Assembly (NCBI RefSeq): GCF_003261585.1
Contig: NZ_POVU01000010.1
Location: 31,366 to 95,365 of the forward strand
Reading direction: 5' to 3'
Length of the DNA stretch: 64,000 nt
Source: Acinetobacter sp. MB5
Lineage (GTDB): Bacteria; Pseudomonadota; Gammaproteobacteria; Pseudomonadales; Moraxellaceae
Shown here: in pieces, positions 25,780 to 34,684 of the stretch
Numbering within the stretch: the stretch's first letter is position 1
Layout of the letters: every line of letters starts with the position of its first letter
Made by a program: the position numbers and the translations under genes
Notes under the pieces: generated by a model
Databases searched by the model: none
What the model saw: only the letters and a program-made list of their open reading frames with translations
Told to the model about the DNA's origin: nothing

Positions 25780-26385
25780 ATGTCGACATTATCATCACAG
25801 TTTGCAAACCATTTTACCTATCAAGAACGCCAGATACACTATGCTTTACGTGCTGTAAAAATTCCTGAAGATTTACCATTACTGCATAAGTGGATGCATG
25901 AGCCACATGTTATTCCACAATGGCAACTGAATAAATCGGAAACAGAACTCGCTATTTATTTTGAAAAAATGATCGTTGATGATCATCAACGCTTGTATAT
26001 GATTCAAATTGATGATCAAGATGTAGGCTATTGTGAAATTTATGAAGCTCAGCGAGATCGGCTTTCTCTTTATTATCTAGCACAGCATGAGGATGTCGGA
26101 TGGCATATTTTATTGGGAGAAAAAACAGTTGTTGGTCAGGGACATTTTAGAGCTGTTATGAGAATGATCTTTCATTTTATATTTGAAAACTCTTCCGCTC
26201 AAAAGATTGTCGGTGAGCCTGATGAAAATGTAAGGTCATATCGCTATGTTGCTGATGAGATTGCATTAGAAGCTCAAGGAAAAATAAAAATGCCTGAGAA
26301 AAATGCAATTTTATATTACTGCTATCGAGATCATTTTTATAAAAAACTGAATGAACTGGCTATTGGAAATCGTATGCTGTGCTAG
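25780..26385 (+). CDS. GNAT-type siderophore N-acyltransferase (IucB/RhbD-like)
   Basis: About 201 residues with the siderophore acetyltransferase pattern. HKWMHEPHVIPQWQ is near residue 37, YCEIYEAQRDRL near 83, DVGWHILLGEKTVVGQGHF near 106 (acyl-CoA binding) and KIVGEPDENVRSYRYV near 147. It acylates the hydroxylamine made by the N-monooxygenase to form the hydroxamate; chain length of the acyl donor is not readable. AAGGA lies 7 bases before ATG 25780, which is chosen over the ATG at 25765. It closes the biosynthetic run before the receptor gene. Confidence 0.85.
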   Translation: MSTLSSQFANHFTYQERQIHYALRAVKIPEDLPLLHKWMHEPHVIPQWQLNKSETELAIYFEKMIVDDHQRLYMIQIDDQDVGYCEIYEAQRDRLSLYYLAQHEDVGWHILLGEKTVVGQGHFRAVMRMIFHFIFENSSAQKIVGEPDENVRSYRYVADEIALEAQGKIKMPEKNAILYYCYRDHFYKKLNELAIGNRMLC

Positions 26386-26537
26386 TTTCTATCTTTTGAA
26401 CTGATATTTTAAACCCTTTTATACTTTTCTATAACCTGAATTGAAAATCACGAATTGAGGAAATATATCATCCTATTTCTTCAATTCTCAGATTTTCTCT
26501 TTAATTTTGATTAAATAAAGAATAAAATCTTTTAATT

Positions 26538-26556
26538 AATAATGATAAGTATTATT
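26538..26556. promoter_or_regulatory. Fur box upstream of the TonB receptor gene
   Basis: AATAATGATAAGTATTATT matches the 19-bp Fur consensus at about 15 positions and is followed by ATTTGCAAT, as at the first Fur box. It lies 42 bases before the receptor start, so the receptor has its own iron-repressed promoter. Confidence 0.8.
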
Positions 26557-26597
26557 ATTTGCAATAAATTATACATCTTAAGTATTGAGGCTTTAGA

Positions 26598-28778
26598 ATG
26601 CGTCTTTTTCAATTTAGTTTCGGCTTGCTTGCCGTTGCTGTCAGTAGTCATTTGTATGCGGAGAGTGATATTGAGCTCTCAGAAAACACTCAAAAACAAG
26701 TTGCAGAGCTATCAAAAATTGTCGTGACTGCCACAAGAACACCAAAGAATATTGCGGAAATCGCAGGGACTGTTCAGACCATTAGTGGAGATGAAATTGC
26801 TCAGCAATCTGGTACAGGGCGCAGAGTTGCAGATGTATTGGCACAATTGATTCCTTCTTTGGCACCGAGTACAGGTACAACCAGTAACTATGGTCAAACT
26901 ATGCGTGGCCGAACTATTTTGGTGATGATTGATGGCGTTCCTCAAACAGGGTCACGCGATACGGCTCGCCAACTCAATAGTATAAGTCTGGATTCTATTG
27001 ATCATATTGAGGTGGTTTCTGGCGCGACCAGTATTTATGGTTCTGGGGCAACAGGTGGGATTATTAATATTATTACCAAACGGGTCGATAAAGATAAACC
27101 TGTCGCATTTAGCACCAAGTTTGGCTTAAGCTCGGCAAATAATTTTCGCGGTGATGGCTTGGCCTATGAACTAGGTCAAACTGCATCATTTAATACGGAT
27201 AAATGGAATGGCTTCCTAGGGGCAAATTTCACCAGTACAGGCTCTCAGTTTGATGGAAATGGTGACCGTATTTCAGTTAGTCCATGGCAGGGAAGTACGA
27301 TGGATACAGACACCATTGATCTCAATGGGCGTTTGGGGGTGAAATTAACAGATACCCAAACCTTAAGTTTTGGTGCACAGTATTTTAAAGATCAACAAGA
27401 TACAGAATATGGGCCAGATTATACCAATACAACCTCAGACTATTACACTGCTAAAAAAGGTTGGAATGTTCCAGATCAACCTTTTACTGAGCGTTATGGG
27501 GTAAATACCCAATATCAAGACCAAGATTTTTGGGGGCAAACATTTAACCTTGAAGCCTATTATCGAAAAGAAAAAATGCGCTTCTTACCCTATTATGGCG
27601 CGACGGTTCAAAATGGCTATAGTGTAAAACAAAGTGAATCCAATAATGATTTTTATGGTCTCCGTTCCACATTGCAATCTAAGTTTACTATTGCAGATCG
27701 TGTACTCAATTTGACTTATGGTTTGGACTATGACCATGAGAATGATCGTCAGTGGGCGGACCTCTATACTGCCTCAGATAATGGTTTAACTTATACCGCA
27801 ACAGGCGCAACACAAAGCCAGGGCCCTGACACTCATATTGATAATGTTGGTGTTTTTACTCAGGCAGATTATGAGTTAACAGATCGTCTGAATCTACAAG
27901 GTGGGATACGGTATCAATATATTCAAGCCAAAACAGATGCTTATGTACCAGCACGAGAAACCACTTTAGTTGCTGGAGGAAAAACGGATGCAGACAAGTT
28001 TCTATTTAATTTAGGGGCAGTATATAAGCTGACAGATATACAACAGATTTATGCCAATTTCTCTCAGGGATTTAGTTATCCCGATGTACAACGAATGTTG
28101 CGTGATGTCTCAACCTATAATGTCACCACTGCAAATCTACAGCCGATTACTGTCAATAGCTATGAGTTGGGGTGGCGTTTAAATCAAGATCAGGGACTAA
28201 ATCTAGGGTTAACTGCTTTTTATAATACCTCTGATAAATCAGTACAGTTCAGTAGTCGTGCCGCACATGTTGTGAACACCGATCAACGTGTCTATGGAAC
28301 TGAATTTACGATCAGCTATCCATTTATGGAACATTATAAAGTTGGTGGAACTTTGGGTTATACCCGTGGGCAATATAAAGATGCATCCAATTCATGGCAT
28401 GAACTGAATGCATTTAATGTGTCCCCAGTCAAAGGCACAATCTTTGGTGAATGGATGAATGCAGATGGTTATAGTCTTCGGGTACAGGCTAATGCAGTTA
28501 AAGGTTCAGACAAGGCTTATAAAGATGATTTAAAGCTTGCCGCAAAAGGGTATAGTGATGATAACAATGCTGCTGCAATCAAAGGTTATACGACTATGGA
28601 TGTGTTAATGCATTTCCCTGCATATAAAGGCCGTGTTGATTTTGGTGTTTATAATCTATGGAATCGTCAATATAAAACTGTTTTTGCACAACAGGCTGCG
28701 GCAACCAATTCTAATCAGTACCTTGATATTCCAGCTCAAGGTCGTATATTTGCTTTAAGTTATACCATTAATTATTAA
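26598..28778 (+). CDS. TonB-dependent ferric siderophore receptor
   Basis: A 726-residue outer-membrane protein. The signal peptide ends ...SSHLYA at about residue 21. A TonB box is at IVVTATRT (residues 41-48). The plug domain has VLVMIDGVPQTGSRD and IEVVSGATSIYGSGATGGIINIITKR (residues ~108-160). Beta-barrel strands follow to a terminal aromatic residue (YTINY). It imports the ferric form of the siderophore made by the preceding genes. Its own Fur box supports iron control. It stands 212 bases after the acyltransferase gene. Confidence 0.93.
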   Translation: MRLFQFSFGLLAVAVSSHLYAESDIELSENTQKQVAELSKIVVTATRTPKNIAEIAGTVQTISGDEIAQQSGTGRRVADVLAQLIPSLAPSTGTTSNYGQTMRGRTILVMIDGVPQTGSRDTARQLNSISLDSIDHIEVVSGATSIYGSGATGGIINIITKRVDKDKPVAFSTKFGLSSANNFRGDGLAYELGQTASFNTDKWNGFLGANFTSTGSQFDGNGDRISVSPWQGSTMDTDTIDLNGRLGVKLTDTQTLSFGAQYFKDQQDTEYGPDYTNTTSDYYTAKKGWNVPDQPFTERYGVNTQYQDQDFWGQTFNLEAYYRKEKMRFLPYYGATVQNGYSVKQSESNNDFYGLRSTLQSKFTIADRVLNLTYGLDYDHENDRQWADLYTASDNGLTYTATGATQSQGPDTHIDNVGVFTQADYELTDRLNLQGGIRYQYIQAKTDAYVPARETTLVAGGKTDADKFLFNLGAVYKLTDIQQIYANFSQGFSYPDVQRMLRDVSTYNVTTANLQPITVNSYELGWRLNQDQGLNLGLTAFYNTSDKSVQFSSRAAHVVNTDQRVYGTEFTISYPFMEHYKVGGTLGYTRGQYKDASNSWHELNAFNVSPVKGTIFGEWMNADGYSLRVQANAVKGSDKAYKDDLKLAAKGYSDDNNAAAIKGYTTMDVLMHFPAYKGRVDFGVYNLWNRQYKTVFAQQAAATNSNQYLDIPAQGRIFALSYTINY

Positions 28779-29130
28779 AACTGGCAGATTAACACCTATG
28801 TAAGATGATAAGAGTGCGTTCTTAGTTAAAGAGTTCTTCAAATCTTTTATTTATTATTTTTTAATGACATGGTAAGCCATCACTTTTTCTAGCACTTTAA
28901 GCCTCTGATAGTGTCCACTGATCAATAAGTGGACTTTATTGGAGGCTTATTAAATGCTCTGTACGCTCAAACCTTTATTGTGGTTTTCACTGTGAGCAGC
29001 CATTCAGCTCAGTATTTGTTTTTGGGTTTTTAGTCAGCCCTGTTTCGTATGCGAGTAATTGATTGGTAAACCTTCTGCAAGGTACTAGAATTTAGGTATT
29101 GATACGTTTGTATTTACAGGTTTAACTAAA
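28779..29130. other. Intergenic region after the receptor gene with nested inverted repeat (28898-28949)
   Basis: TAAGCCTC (28898-28905) pairs with GAGGCTTA (28942-28949), and inside it GTCCAC (28913-28918) pairs with GTGGAC (28929-28934). The dyad could fold into a long interrupted hairpin that ends receptor transcription, or it may be a remnant of a small mobile element. No ORF is supported. Confidence 0.4.
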
Positions 29131-29226
29131 CTTCATAACTTCATAACTTCATAACTTCATAACTTCATAACTTCATAACTTCATAACTTCATAACTTCAT
29201 AACTTCATAACTTCATAACTTCATAA
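29131..29226. repeat. Twelve tandem copies of the 8-mer CTTCATAA
   Basis: Twelve perfect uninterrupted copies, 96 bases, of the same unit found in six copies after the partition genes. No partition gene is adjacent here; the nearest gene is a serine recombinase 204 bases downstream. It may be a second centromere array for the RHH protein or the scar of a duplication that bracketed the siderophore cluster. Confidence 0.9.
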
Positions 29227-29429
29227 CTAGGATATTCATTAAATTAATATGCTAATTTTAAAAATTATAATTAGTGTTTTATTAGACTATACCCTAAAGT
29301 AACACTGATTTTCTCATTATAAGAGTGTATCTTTTAAATGATTTTTGATCATAAATAACATGTAACTTTTATATTTAAGATTTATAATAAACACTTTGAG
29401 TGATTTATCGCCAATTTATGGGGTAAAAG

Positions 29430-30005
29430 ATGAAAGGTCAAAAAATAGGCTATGTTCGAGTCAGCTCAGTTGAACAAAATACTGGACGTCAATTGGAGGG
29501 GATTGAAATTGATCGGCTGTTTATTGATAAAGCTTCAGGTAAAAATACCGACCGACCTAAATTTCAGGAAATGCTGAACTATGTCAGGGAAGGGGACATG
29601 GTTATCGTGCACTCGATGGATCGATTTGCCCGTAGCTTAAAAGATCTCGTTGAAGAAGTAGACAAACTGGTCAAACGTGGTATTGCGATCCAGTTCATGA
29701 AGGAAAAGATCACTTTTACTGCTCAAGCAACACCGATGGATAATTTGATGTTGCAATTGATGGGTGCTTTTGCTCAGTTCGAGCGTGAGATTATTTTAGA
29801 ACGACAAAAAGAAGGGATTAAACTGGCAGCTGCTCAGGGTAAATATAAAGGTCGGGTGCATAAACTCAAACCTGATCAGGCAAATGCTTTACGTCAAGCA
29901 TGGATGGAAGGTCAGTACTCTTCTAAAGTTGCTTTGGGGAAAGCTTTTGGGATTAGTCGGCAAGCTGTTTATCGTTATTTAAAGGTTGGTACAGAAGCAT
30001 TTTAG
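29430..30005 (+). CDS. Serine recombinase / resolvase (Tn3-resolvase type), C-terminus derived from an IS3 end
   Basis: A 191-residue small serine recombinase: IGYVRVSSVEQNTGRQLEG (catalytic Ser near residue 13), HSMDRFARSLKDL near 64-76, FEREIILERQKEGI near 117-130 and a C-terminal HTH (SKVALGKAFGISRQAVYRYLK). It would resolve plasmid multimers or invert DNA. The last codons (TEAF-stop) and the bases after them match the 3' end of the IS3-type orfB at 45405-45430. The natural 3' end was therefore replaced by an IS end. The HTH is complete, so the protein may still work. Confidence 0.85.
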   Translation: MKGQKIGYVRVSSVEQNTGRQLEGIEIDRLFIDKASGKNTDRPKFQEMLNYVREGDMVIVHSMDRFARSLKDLVEEVDKLVKRGIAIQFMKEKITFTAQATPMDNLMLQLMGAFAQFEREIILERQKEGIKLAAAQGKYKGRVHKLKPDQANALRQAWMEGQYSSKVALGKAFGISRQAVYRYLKVGTEAF

Positions 30006-30053
30006 GCAGCTTCAAAAAGAGGCTGCTTCGTGTCTAGGACTGAGAGCAGTCCA
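29990..30053. mobile_element. Fossil right end of an IS3-family element
   Basis: The stretch with GGCAGCTTCAAAA and, further on, GTCTAGGAC...GAGCAGTCCA repeats the last ~60 bases of the IS3 element at 45406-45469. Both have the same terminal AGCAGTCCA. Only the right end remains; no left end or transposase lies upstream, because the recombinase gene runs directly into it. Confidence 0.65.
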
Positions 30054-30072
30054 AGTTGCAGATGAGACTAAA

Positions 30073-30453
30073 CTATAAATAGTTTGAGATCTCAATTAAG
30101 TTAAGATCAGGATCACGTATGTAAACAGAAAGAATATTTCCAACAGCTCCAGTACGTTGAATAGGACCTTCACTAATCTGTATATGTAAATTGTTTAAAT
30201 GCTCAATCACTTTCTCTAAAGGGTCATGTGCAATGAAACACAAATCAGCAGAGCCTTTGGTTGGATTTTCCGCTTTAGGCTCAAATTCATTTCCTGCCTG
30301 ATGAAGATTAATTTTCTGTTGGCCAAACTTCAAAGCTTTACGGTTATTTCCAAATGAAATTATTTCAAATCCTAAAGCTTTTTGATAAAACGAACATGTT
30401 GCTTCTATATCTGCAACAGTTAGCACTAAATGATCTAAGTGGCTAATATTCAT
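30073..30453 (-). CDS. VOC-family (glyoxalase/dioxygenase-fold) protein
   Basis: About 126 residues with the vicinal-oxygen-chelate pattern. ISHLDHLVLTVADIEATCSFYQKALGF is at the start (His metal ligand) and VYIRDPDLNLIEISNY at the end (Glu ligand). This subgroup is typical of small VOC proteins of unknown substrate, sometimes labelled virulence-protein- or fosfomycin-like. The ATG at 30453 has AAGGAAAA upstream; the frame opens further to 30504 without a ribosome site. It follows the MBL hydrolase gene on the same strand after about 100 bases. Confidence 0.85.
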   Translation of the reverse strand: MNISHLDHLVLTVADIEATCSFYQKALGFEIISFGNNRKALKFGQQKINLHQAGNEFEPKAENPTKGSADLCFIAHDPLEKVIEHLNNLHIQISEGPIQRTGAVGNILSVYIRDPDLNLIEISNYL

Positions 30454-30557
30454 TGTTTTTCCTTTATGTTGTCTGCTTTGAAATTTAAAATATTGTAAAT
30501 TCACTTTATTGGGTCAAAACAATAGTATGTTTTATAAAATGAAACAATCAGTAAAAA

Positions 30558-31433
30558 TTAAACTGCTGGAGACCACATATCGTAGTTCAATACATACTGA
30601 TTGTTTTCACGATGAATTCGCCCAGAAGCAGGCAAGTTAAAGTGCATTCCACTGATGGATAGTTTATCGGTCGCAACGCGATCCAATAATGTTGCACGAA
30701 CTGCAGCAGCTTCATTAGGATCACTGTCAAATGCGATAGTGACTTCTGGTTGTGCCATTTGCAGATGAGGGAAATGTACAATGTCACCCCAGATGAGTAG
30801 TGAATCTTTTTCATTACCAATGAGATAGCCTGTATGACCCGGGGTATGACCAAAAAGAGGGACTGCTTGAATTCCGGGCAAGATGGCCTCATTTTTAAAT
30901 GGCACTAATTTATCGTTGTAAGCATCAAAGGCATTTCGTGCAACACCAAAAAATGGTTTAAAGCCATCAGGCACAGATGCATAAATCATATCATCGCGCC
31001 AGAAATTAATTTCTTTTTCATGGACATAAAGTTCTTGGACATTACGGAAAATCGGTGTTGCCAATGGTGCAGCTAAACCACCTACATGGTCTGGATGTGC
31101 ATGTGTTAATAGCACAGTATCAATATCGAGCGGGTCGATGCCTGCGGCAGACAATGCAACTTGTAACCGGCCACCCCATCCATTAATTCCGCCTGCACCA
31201 CTATCAATTAAAATTGTACGACCTGCTGTTTGCACGATAAAGGCATTGATATTCATACGAGGTAAAGGATCAATACCTCGGTTTGCCAATAAAGCTTCAG
31301 CTTTATTGGCTTCAATACCATTTAATAATTCAAATGATACATCTAAGTAGCCATCACTAAGCATCGTCACGATGGCATCACCATAGCGTTTTTTATTTAC
31401 AGCAGGTGCTTGATAGATTTGGTTAAGCTTCAT
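30558..31433 (-). CDS. MBL-fold metallo-hydrolase (quorum-quenching lactonase-like subgroup)
   Basis: About 291 residues. The metal motif is THAHPDHVGG near residue 100 (HxHxDH), with a second His in GHTPGHTGYL and Asp in IWGDIVHFPH. The N-terminal stretch with IVTMLSDGYLDVSFELL ... LPRMNINAFIVQTAGRTILIDSGAG matches the family close to AidC/lactonase and MBL hydrolases of unknown substrate. The ATG at 31433 has TAGGAAAA. It is divergent from a LysR gene, which is its likely regulator. Confidence 0.85.
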   Translation of the reverse strand: MKLNQIYQAPAVNKKRYGDAIVTMLSDGYLDVSFELLNGIEANKAEALLANRGIDPLPRMNINAFIVQTAGRTILIDSGAGGINGWGGRLQVALSAAGIDPLDIDTVLLTHAHPDHVGGLAAPLATPIFRNVQELYVHEKEINFWRDDMIYASVPDGFKPFFGVARNAFDAYNDKLVPFKNEAILPGIQAVPLFGHTPGHTGYLIGNEKDSLLIWGDIVHFPHLQMAQPEVTIAFDSDPNEAAAVRATLLDRVATDKLSISGMHFNLPASGRIHRENNQYVLNYDMWSPAV

Positions 31434-31703
31434 AAATTTTCCTAAAAGGGTTTTATACCTAGTTCCCAAATGCTGAGGTGTGAGAGCTAGATATTTAAAT
31501 AATATATTGGGATTGCGTTGTTAATGTTTGCTATTGAGCAATCTGCTTTAAACAGTGCCATTGGATAAATTGGATGACGATCAAATAAAGCAGCTAACAT
31601 TCTTGTGTTTCAGTTTATGTTAACTTTAAATTATCGTGGTTGAATAAAAATACTTACATTGGATACTTTTAGGAAACAATGAAGTGTATATGGGAATGAA
31701 AAT

Positions 31704-32624
31704 ATGGGCGTTCGTAACCCGTGGGAAGATCGATTTTCAGGCATAGTGACATTTATTACTGTCGTCGAAGCTGGAGGTTTTTCGAAAGCTGCATTCCGAA
31801 TGAACCTTACTCGGTCTGCAATAACTAAATCGATTTCAAAGCTTGAACAACGACTCGGAATTCGCTTATTTCAGAGAACAACAAGGCAGCAGTCCCTTAC
31901 GCATGAAGGCGGACTTTACTATGAGCATTGCTGCATGATGTTAGATAATCTCAATGCTTTGGAATCAGAACTACGAGACGGGCAATTAGGTCCAGAAGGA
32001 ATTATTAGAATAAGTTGCCCTGTATTATTTGGACGGAGATGTGTTGCCCCAATTGTGAGAGATCTTACAAATATACATTCTAAGATCCAAATTGAAGCTG
32101 AGTTTTCAGATCGAGTTGTAGATATTCTTAGAGAGGGTTTTGATATGGCTATCAGAATAGGTGCTGTTGCTGATTCTACAACTTTGATTGCTAAGAAAAT
32201 TGCAGTACAAAGAATGTCTATTTTTGCCGCACCGAAATATTTAAATCAGTTTGGTACCCCTACATCGATTAATGACCTACAACAGCATCGTGGAATTCTA
32301 TATGGAAGGATGTCCCATATCCAACCATGGACAGTTAGAGATAATAAAGGAATCTTTACTGATGTCATACTTCCAAGCAGAGAAATATATGATGATTTAC
32401 AGGTGATTGCGGATTCAGCAGTTGCGGGAGGAGGATTAGCATGGCTACCAAACTGGCTAGCAGCCCCCTATATTGAATCAGGAAGTTTGAAACTTGTCAT
32501 GGATAGTGATCAAGTTCAACCTATTGATATTCATATAATTTGGCCAAAAACAAAATATCTTCCTTATCGCACAAGGCTTTTAATAAATTCATTTGTAGAT
32601 CAAGTACCTTTACTAATGGGATAA
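31704..32624 (+). CDS. LysR-family transcriptional regulator
   Basis: A 306-residue protein with the N-terminal HTH (FITVVEAGGFSKAAFRMNLTRSAITKSISKLEQRLGIRLFQRTTRQQSLT) and a substrate-binding domain with DMAIRIGAV and PNWLAAPYIESGSL. It resembles the CrgA/DsdC-like group that usually controls a divergent gene; here that is the MBL hydrolase starting 270 bases away. Start at the ATG 31704; the ligand is unknown. Confidence 0.88.
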   Translation: MGVRNPWEDRFSGIVTFITVVEAGGFSKAAFRMNLTRSAITKSISKLEQRLGIRLFQRTTRQQSLTHEGGLYYEHCCMMLDNLNALESELRDGQLGPEGIIRISCPVLFGRRCVAPIVRDLTNIHSKIQIEAEFSDRVVDILREGFDMAIRIGAVADSTTLIAKKIAVQRMSIFAAPKYLNQFGTPTSINDLQQHRGILYGRMSHIQPWTVRDNKGIFTDVILPSREIYDDLQVIADSAVAGGGLAWLPNWLAAPYIESGSLKLVMDSDQVQPIDIHIIWPKTKYLPYRTRLLINSFVDQVPLLMG

Positions 32625-32739
32625 ATATAATACTGACTCCTAATTTGATTATTACCTCTCAATACAGAAAATTTTTGTACTAGTCAGCCTTGCATTTGTA
32701 AAACAGCATAATTGATCTTCGATCAAGAAATTAATAAGT

Positions 32740-33002
32740 TTGGCTCTGATAGAAACAAAACAGGGGCTGAACTTTTATCAAATTATTTTAAGAAAGCCAA
32801 AAGTTTTATTCTTTCCTTAGTCTTCATGACAAGTTCTTCTGTTAAGTTTTTCTTTTCATTTTGCAAAAAAATAATCAATTTATTTTTCAATCATCTTCTT
32901 TACATAATGAGTCTCACCAAAAAGGTAGAGATTACTTTTTAGCGTGTTTGAGGAATAGGACATGAACTATTAGAAGAGTTATTGGTCGTTGCTGTAGAGC
33001 GA
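32740..33002 (+). pseudogene. Decayed copy of the LysR 3' end plus CoA-transferase promoter and first codons
   Basis: From about 32830 to 33002 the sequence aligns base by base with 35563-35736. That is the end of the LysR gene, the spacer with TTACATAATGAGTCT, and the start of the CoA-transferase gene. The remnant keeps ATGAACTATTAGAAGAG against ATGAAACCATTAGAAGGG, and an in-frame stop follows immediately. A shorter match (CTCTGATAGAAAC) near 32742 and 35246 suggests more LysR sequence with an internal deletion. A 76-codon frame here (32712-32942) is only an artefact of this remnant. Confidence 0.7.
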
Positions 33003-33062
33003 GCCAATAATGGCTTGTTTTGTTAGGAATGGCAAAAATAGGATTGGCTAAGGAGAAGCCCA

Positions 33063-34373
33063 ATGAGTATGGATCAAAATATTGGTAAAAGACTCAATGC
33101 AAATTTAGATCAAAAGACACGTATTAAGTCAATTTTAGGTGGTTCAGCTGGCAATCTAGTTGAATGGTATGATTGGTTTGCCTACAGTATGTTTACATTG
33201 TATTTTGCTAAATCATTTTTCCCAGCAGGTAATCAAACTGCTGAATTATTACAGGCAGCAGCTGTATTTGCTGTTGGTTTCTTAATGAGACCAATTGGTG
33301 CGTGGATGATGGGAGTGTTTGCAGATCGAAAAGGTCGCAAAGCTGGATTGACACTTTCTGTTACTTTGATGTGTATAGGTTCCATGCTGATAGCGATAGC
33401 ACCAACCCATCAACAGGTAGGTATATTGGCACCTATTATCTTAATTGTTGCTCGTCTTATTCAGGGCTTGAGTGTCGGTGGTGAATATGGTGCAAGCGCA
33501 ACGTATCTAAGTGAAATGGCAGGTAAAAATCGTCGAGGATTCTTCTCTAGTTTCCAGTATATGACGATTATGGCTGGTCAGTTGCTTGCCTTAGCTATGT
33601 TAATTTTATTGCAACATGTTCTTACAGAATCTCAATTGTATGAGTGGGGATGGAGAATTCCATTTTTTGTAGGTTCAATTTTAGCTTTATCAGTATTTAT
33701 TATTCGACGTGGAATGGTTGAAACACAGTCTTTTAAAAATGCTACTCAAGAAGTGAAGTCAAGTGCTTTTGCTTTGTTTAAACATCATCCTAAAGAAGCC
33801 TTTGGAGTTCTGTTTTTAACTGCTGGTGGAACAATGTCGTTCTATGCTTATACGTCATATATGCAAAAATTTATGGTGAATACAACTGGATTTTCAAAAG
33901 AAGTAGCCACAATTGTATCTGCTACAACTATCTTTATTTTTATGTGTATACAGCCTGTAATGGGAGCAATTTCAGATAAGGTTGGACGTAAGGCAGTAAT
34001 GATTTTCTTTGGAGCAGGTGGGGTTCTATTTACTTATCCAATATTTTCAACTATGGCTCACACTACAAGTCCAATTGTTGCAGGATTACTAATTTTATTT
34101 GGAATGATATTCCTTTCTGGCTATACATCAACAAGCGCTGTAATTAAGTCTGAGCTTTTCCCTTCGCATATTAGAGCATTAGGCGTTGCCTTACCTTATG
34201 CTATAGCAAATACTATTTTTGGTGGAACTTCTGAATTAGCAGCATTACAGTTCAAGAACATTGGACATGAAAACTTTTACTTTATATATGTGAGTGTATT
34301 ATGTGCAATTTGCTTAATCTATTTTATCCGGATGAAGGATCAAAAGAAACACAGTCGTATTCTGGAAGACTAA
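33063..34373 (+). CDS. MHS-family MFS transporter (dicarboxylate/KgtP-ShiA-like)
   Basis: A 436-residue transporter. GGSAGNLVEWYDWFAYSMF is in helix 1, GAWMMGVFADRKGRKAGL the helix 2-3 loop and RLIQGLSVGGEYGASATYLSEMA in helix 4; these are the metabolite:H+ symporter (KgtP, ShiA, ProP) signatures. It sits one gene upstream of the CoA-transferase/hydratase/lyase operon, so itaconate, mesaconate or citramalate uptake is a reasonable inference. Ribosome site AAGGAGAAG. A hairpin follows its stop. Confidence 0.88.
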   Translation: MSMDQNIGKRLNANLDQKTRIKSILGGSAGNLVEWYDWFAYSMFTLYFAKSFFPAGNQTAELLQAAAVFAVGFLMRPIGAWMMGVFADRKGRKAGLTLSVTLMCIGSMLIAIAPTHQQVGILAPIILIVARLIQGLSVGGEYGASATYLSEMAGKNRRGFFSSFQYMTIMAGQLLALAMLILLQHVLTESQLYEWGWRIPFFVGSILALSVFIIRRGMVETQSFKNATQEVKSSAFALFKHHPKEAFGVLFLTAGGTMSFYAYTSYMQKFMVNTTGFSKEVATIVSATTIFIFMCIQPVMGAISDKVGRKAVMIFFGAGGVLFTYPIFSTMAHTTSPIVAGLLILFGMIFLSGYTSTSAVIKSELFPSHIRALGVALPYAIANTIFGGTSELAALQFKNIGHENFYFIYVSVLCAICLIYFIRMKDQKKHSRILED

Positions 34374-34383
34374 GATAATAAAT

Positions 34384-34417
34384 ATGCCAAATCATTACTG
34401 AAGTAATGATTTGGCAT
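34384..34417. terminator. Perfect 16-bp hairpin after the MHS transporter gene
   Basis: ATGCCAAATCATTACT, loop GA, AGTAATGATTTGGCAT, followed only by AAAATT. The stem is strong and sits 10 bases after the stop, but the T-run is weak, so it may act as an RNA-stabilising or partial terminator. Confidence 0.6.
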
Positions 34418-34684
34418 AAAATTGAAAATTATTTGGGTGAACTAGAAATTTATTTTAAATAATTAAATATACAATAACCACAGAAGACTTTTGATAAATT
34501 TAATTGATGAACAAGTATTTCTATTAATGAGATAATATGATGTTGTTCACTGAATGTGGATATTCAAAGACGCAATTTGAATAGTGAAAGATATTAAATG
34601 CTGTCAAAAGATTATTGAATTGGAAAATCAATTTTCTATAGATTAGCTGGGAAATTTTCCTTTTAAAACCTAAGTAGAAATTTT

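Noticed and set aside
29131..29226. pdif / XerCD recombination site
   Set aside because: The CTTCATAA unit superficially resembles half of a XerC site, but no XerC half, six-base centre and XerD half occur together here or elsewhere that I could find.
32712..32942. 76-codon plus-strand frame
   Set aside because: It lies inside the decayed LysR/CoA-transferase duplicate and its product is low-complexity Phe/Lys/Ser; not a gene.
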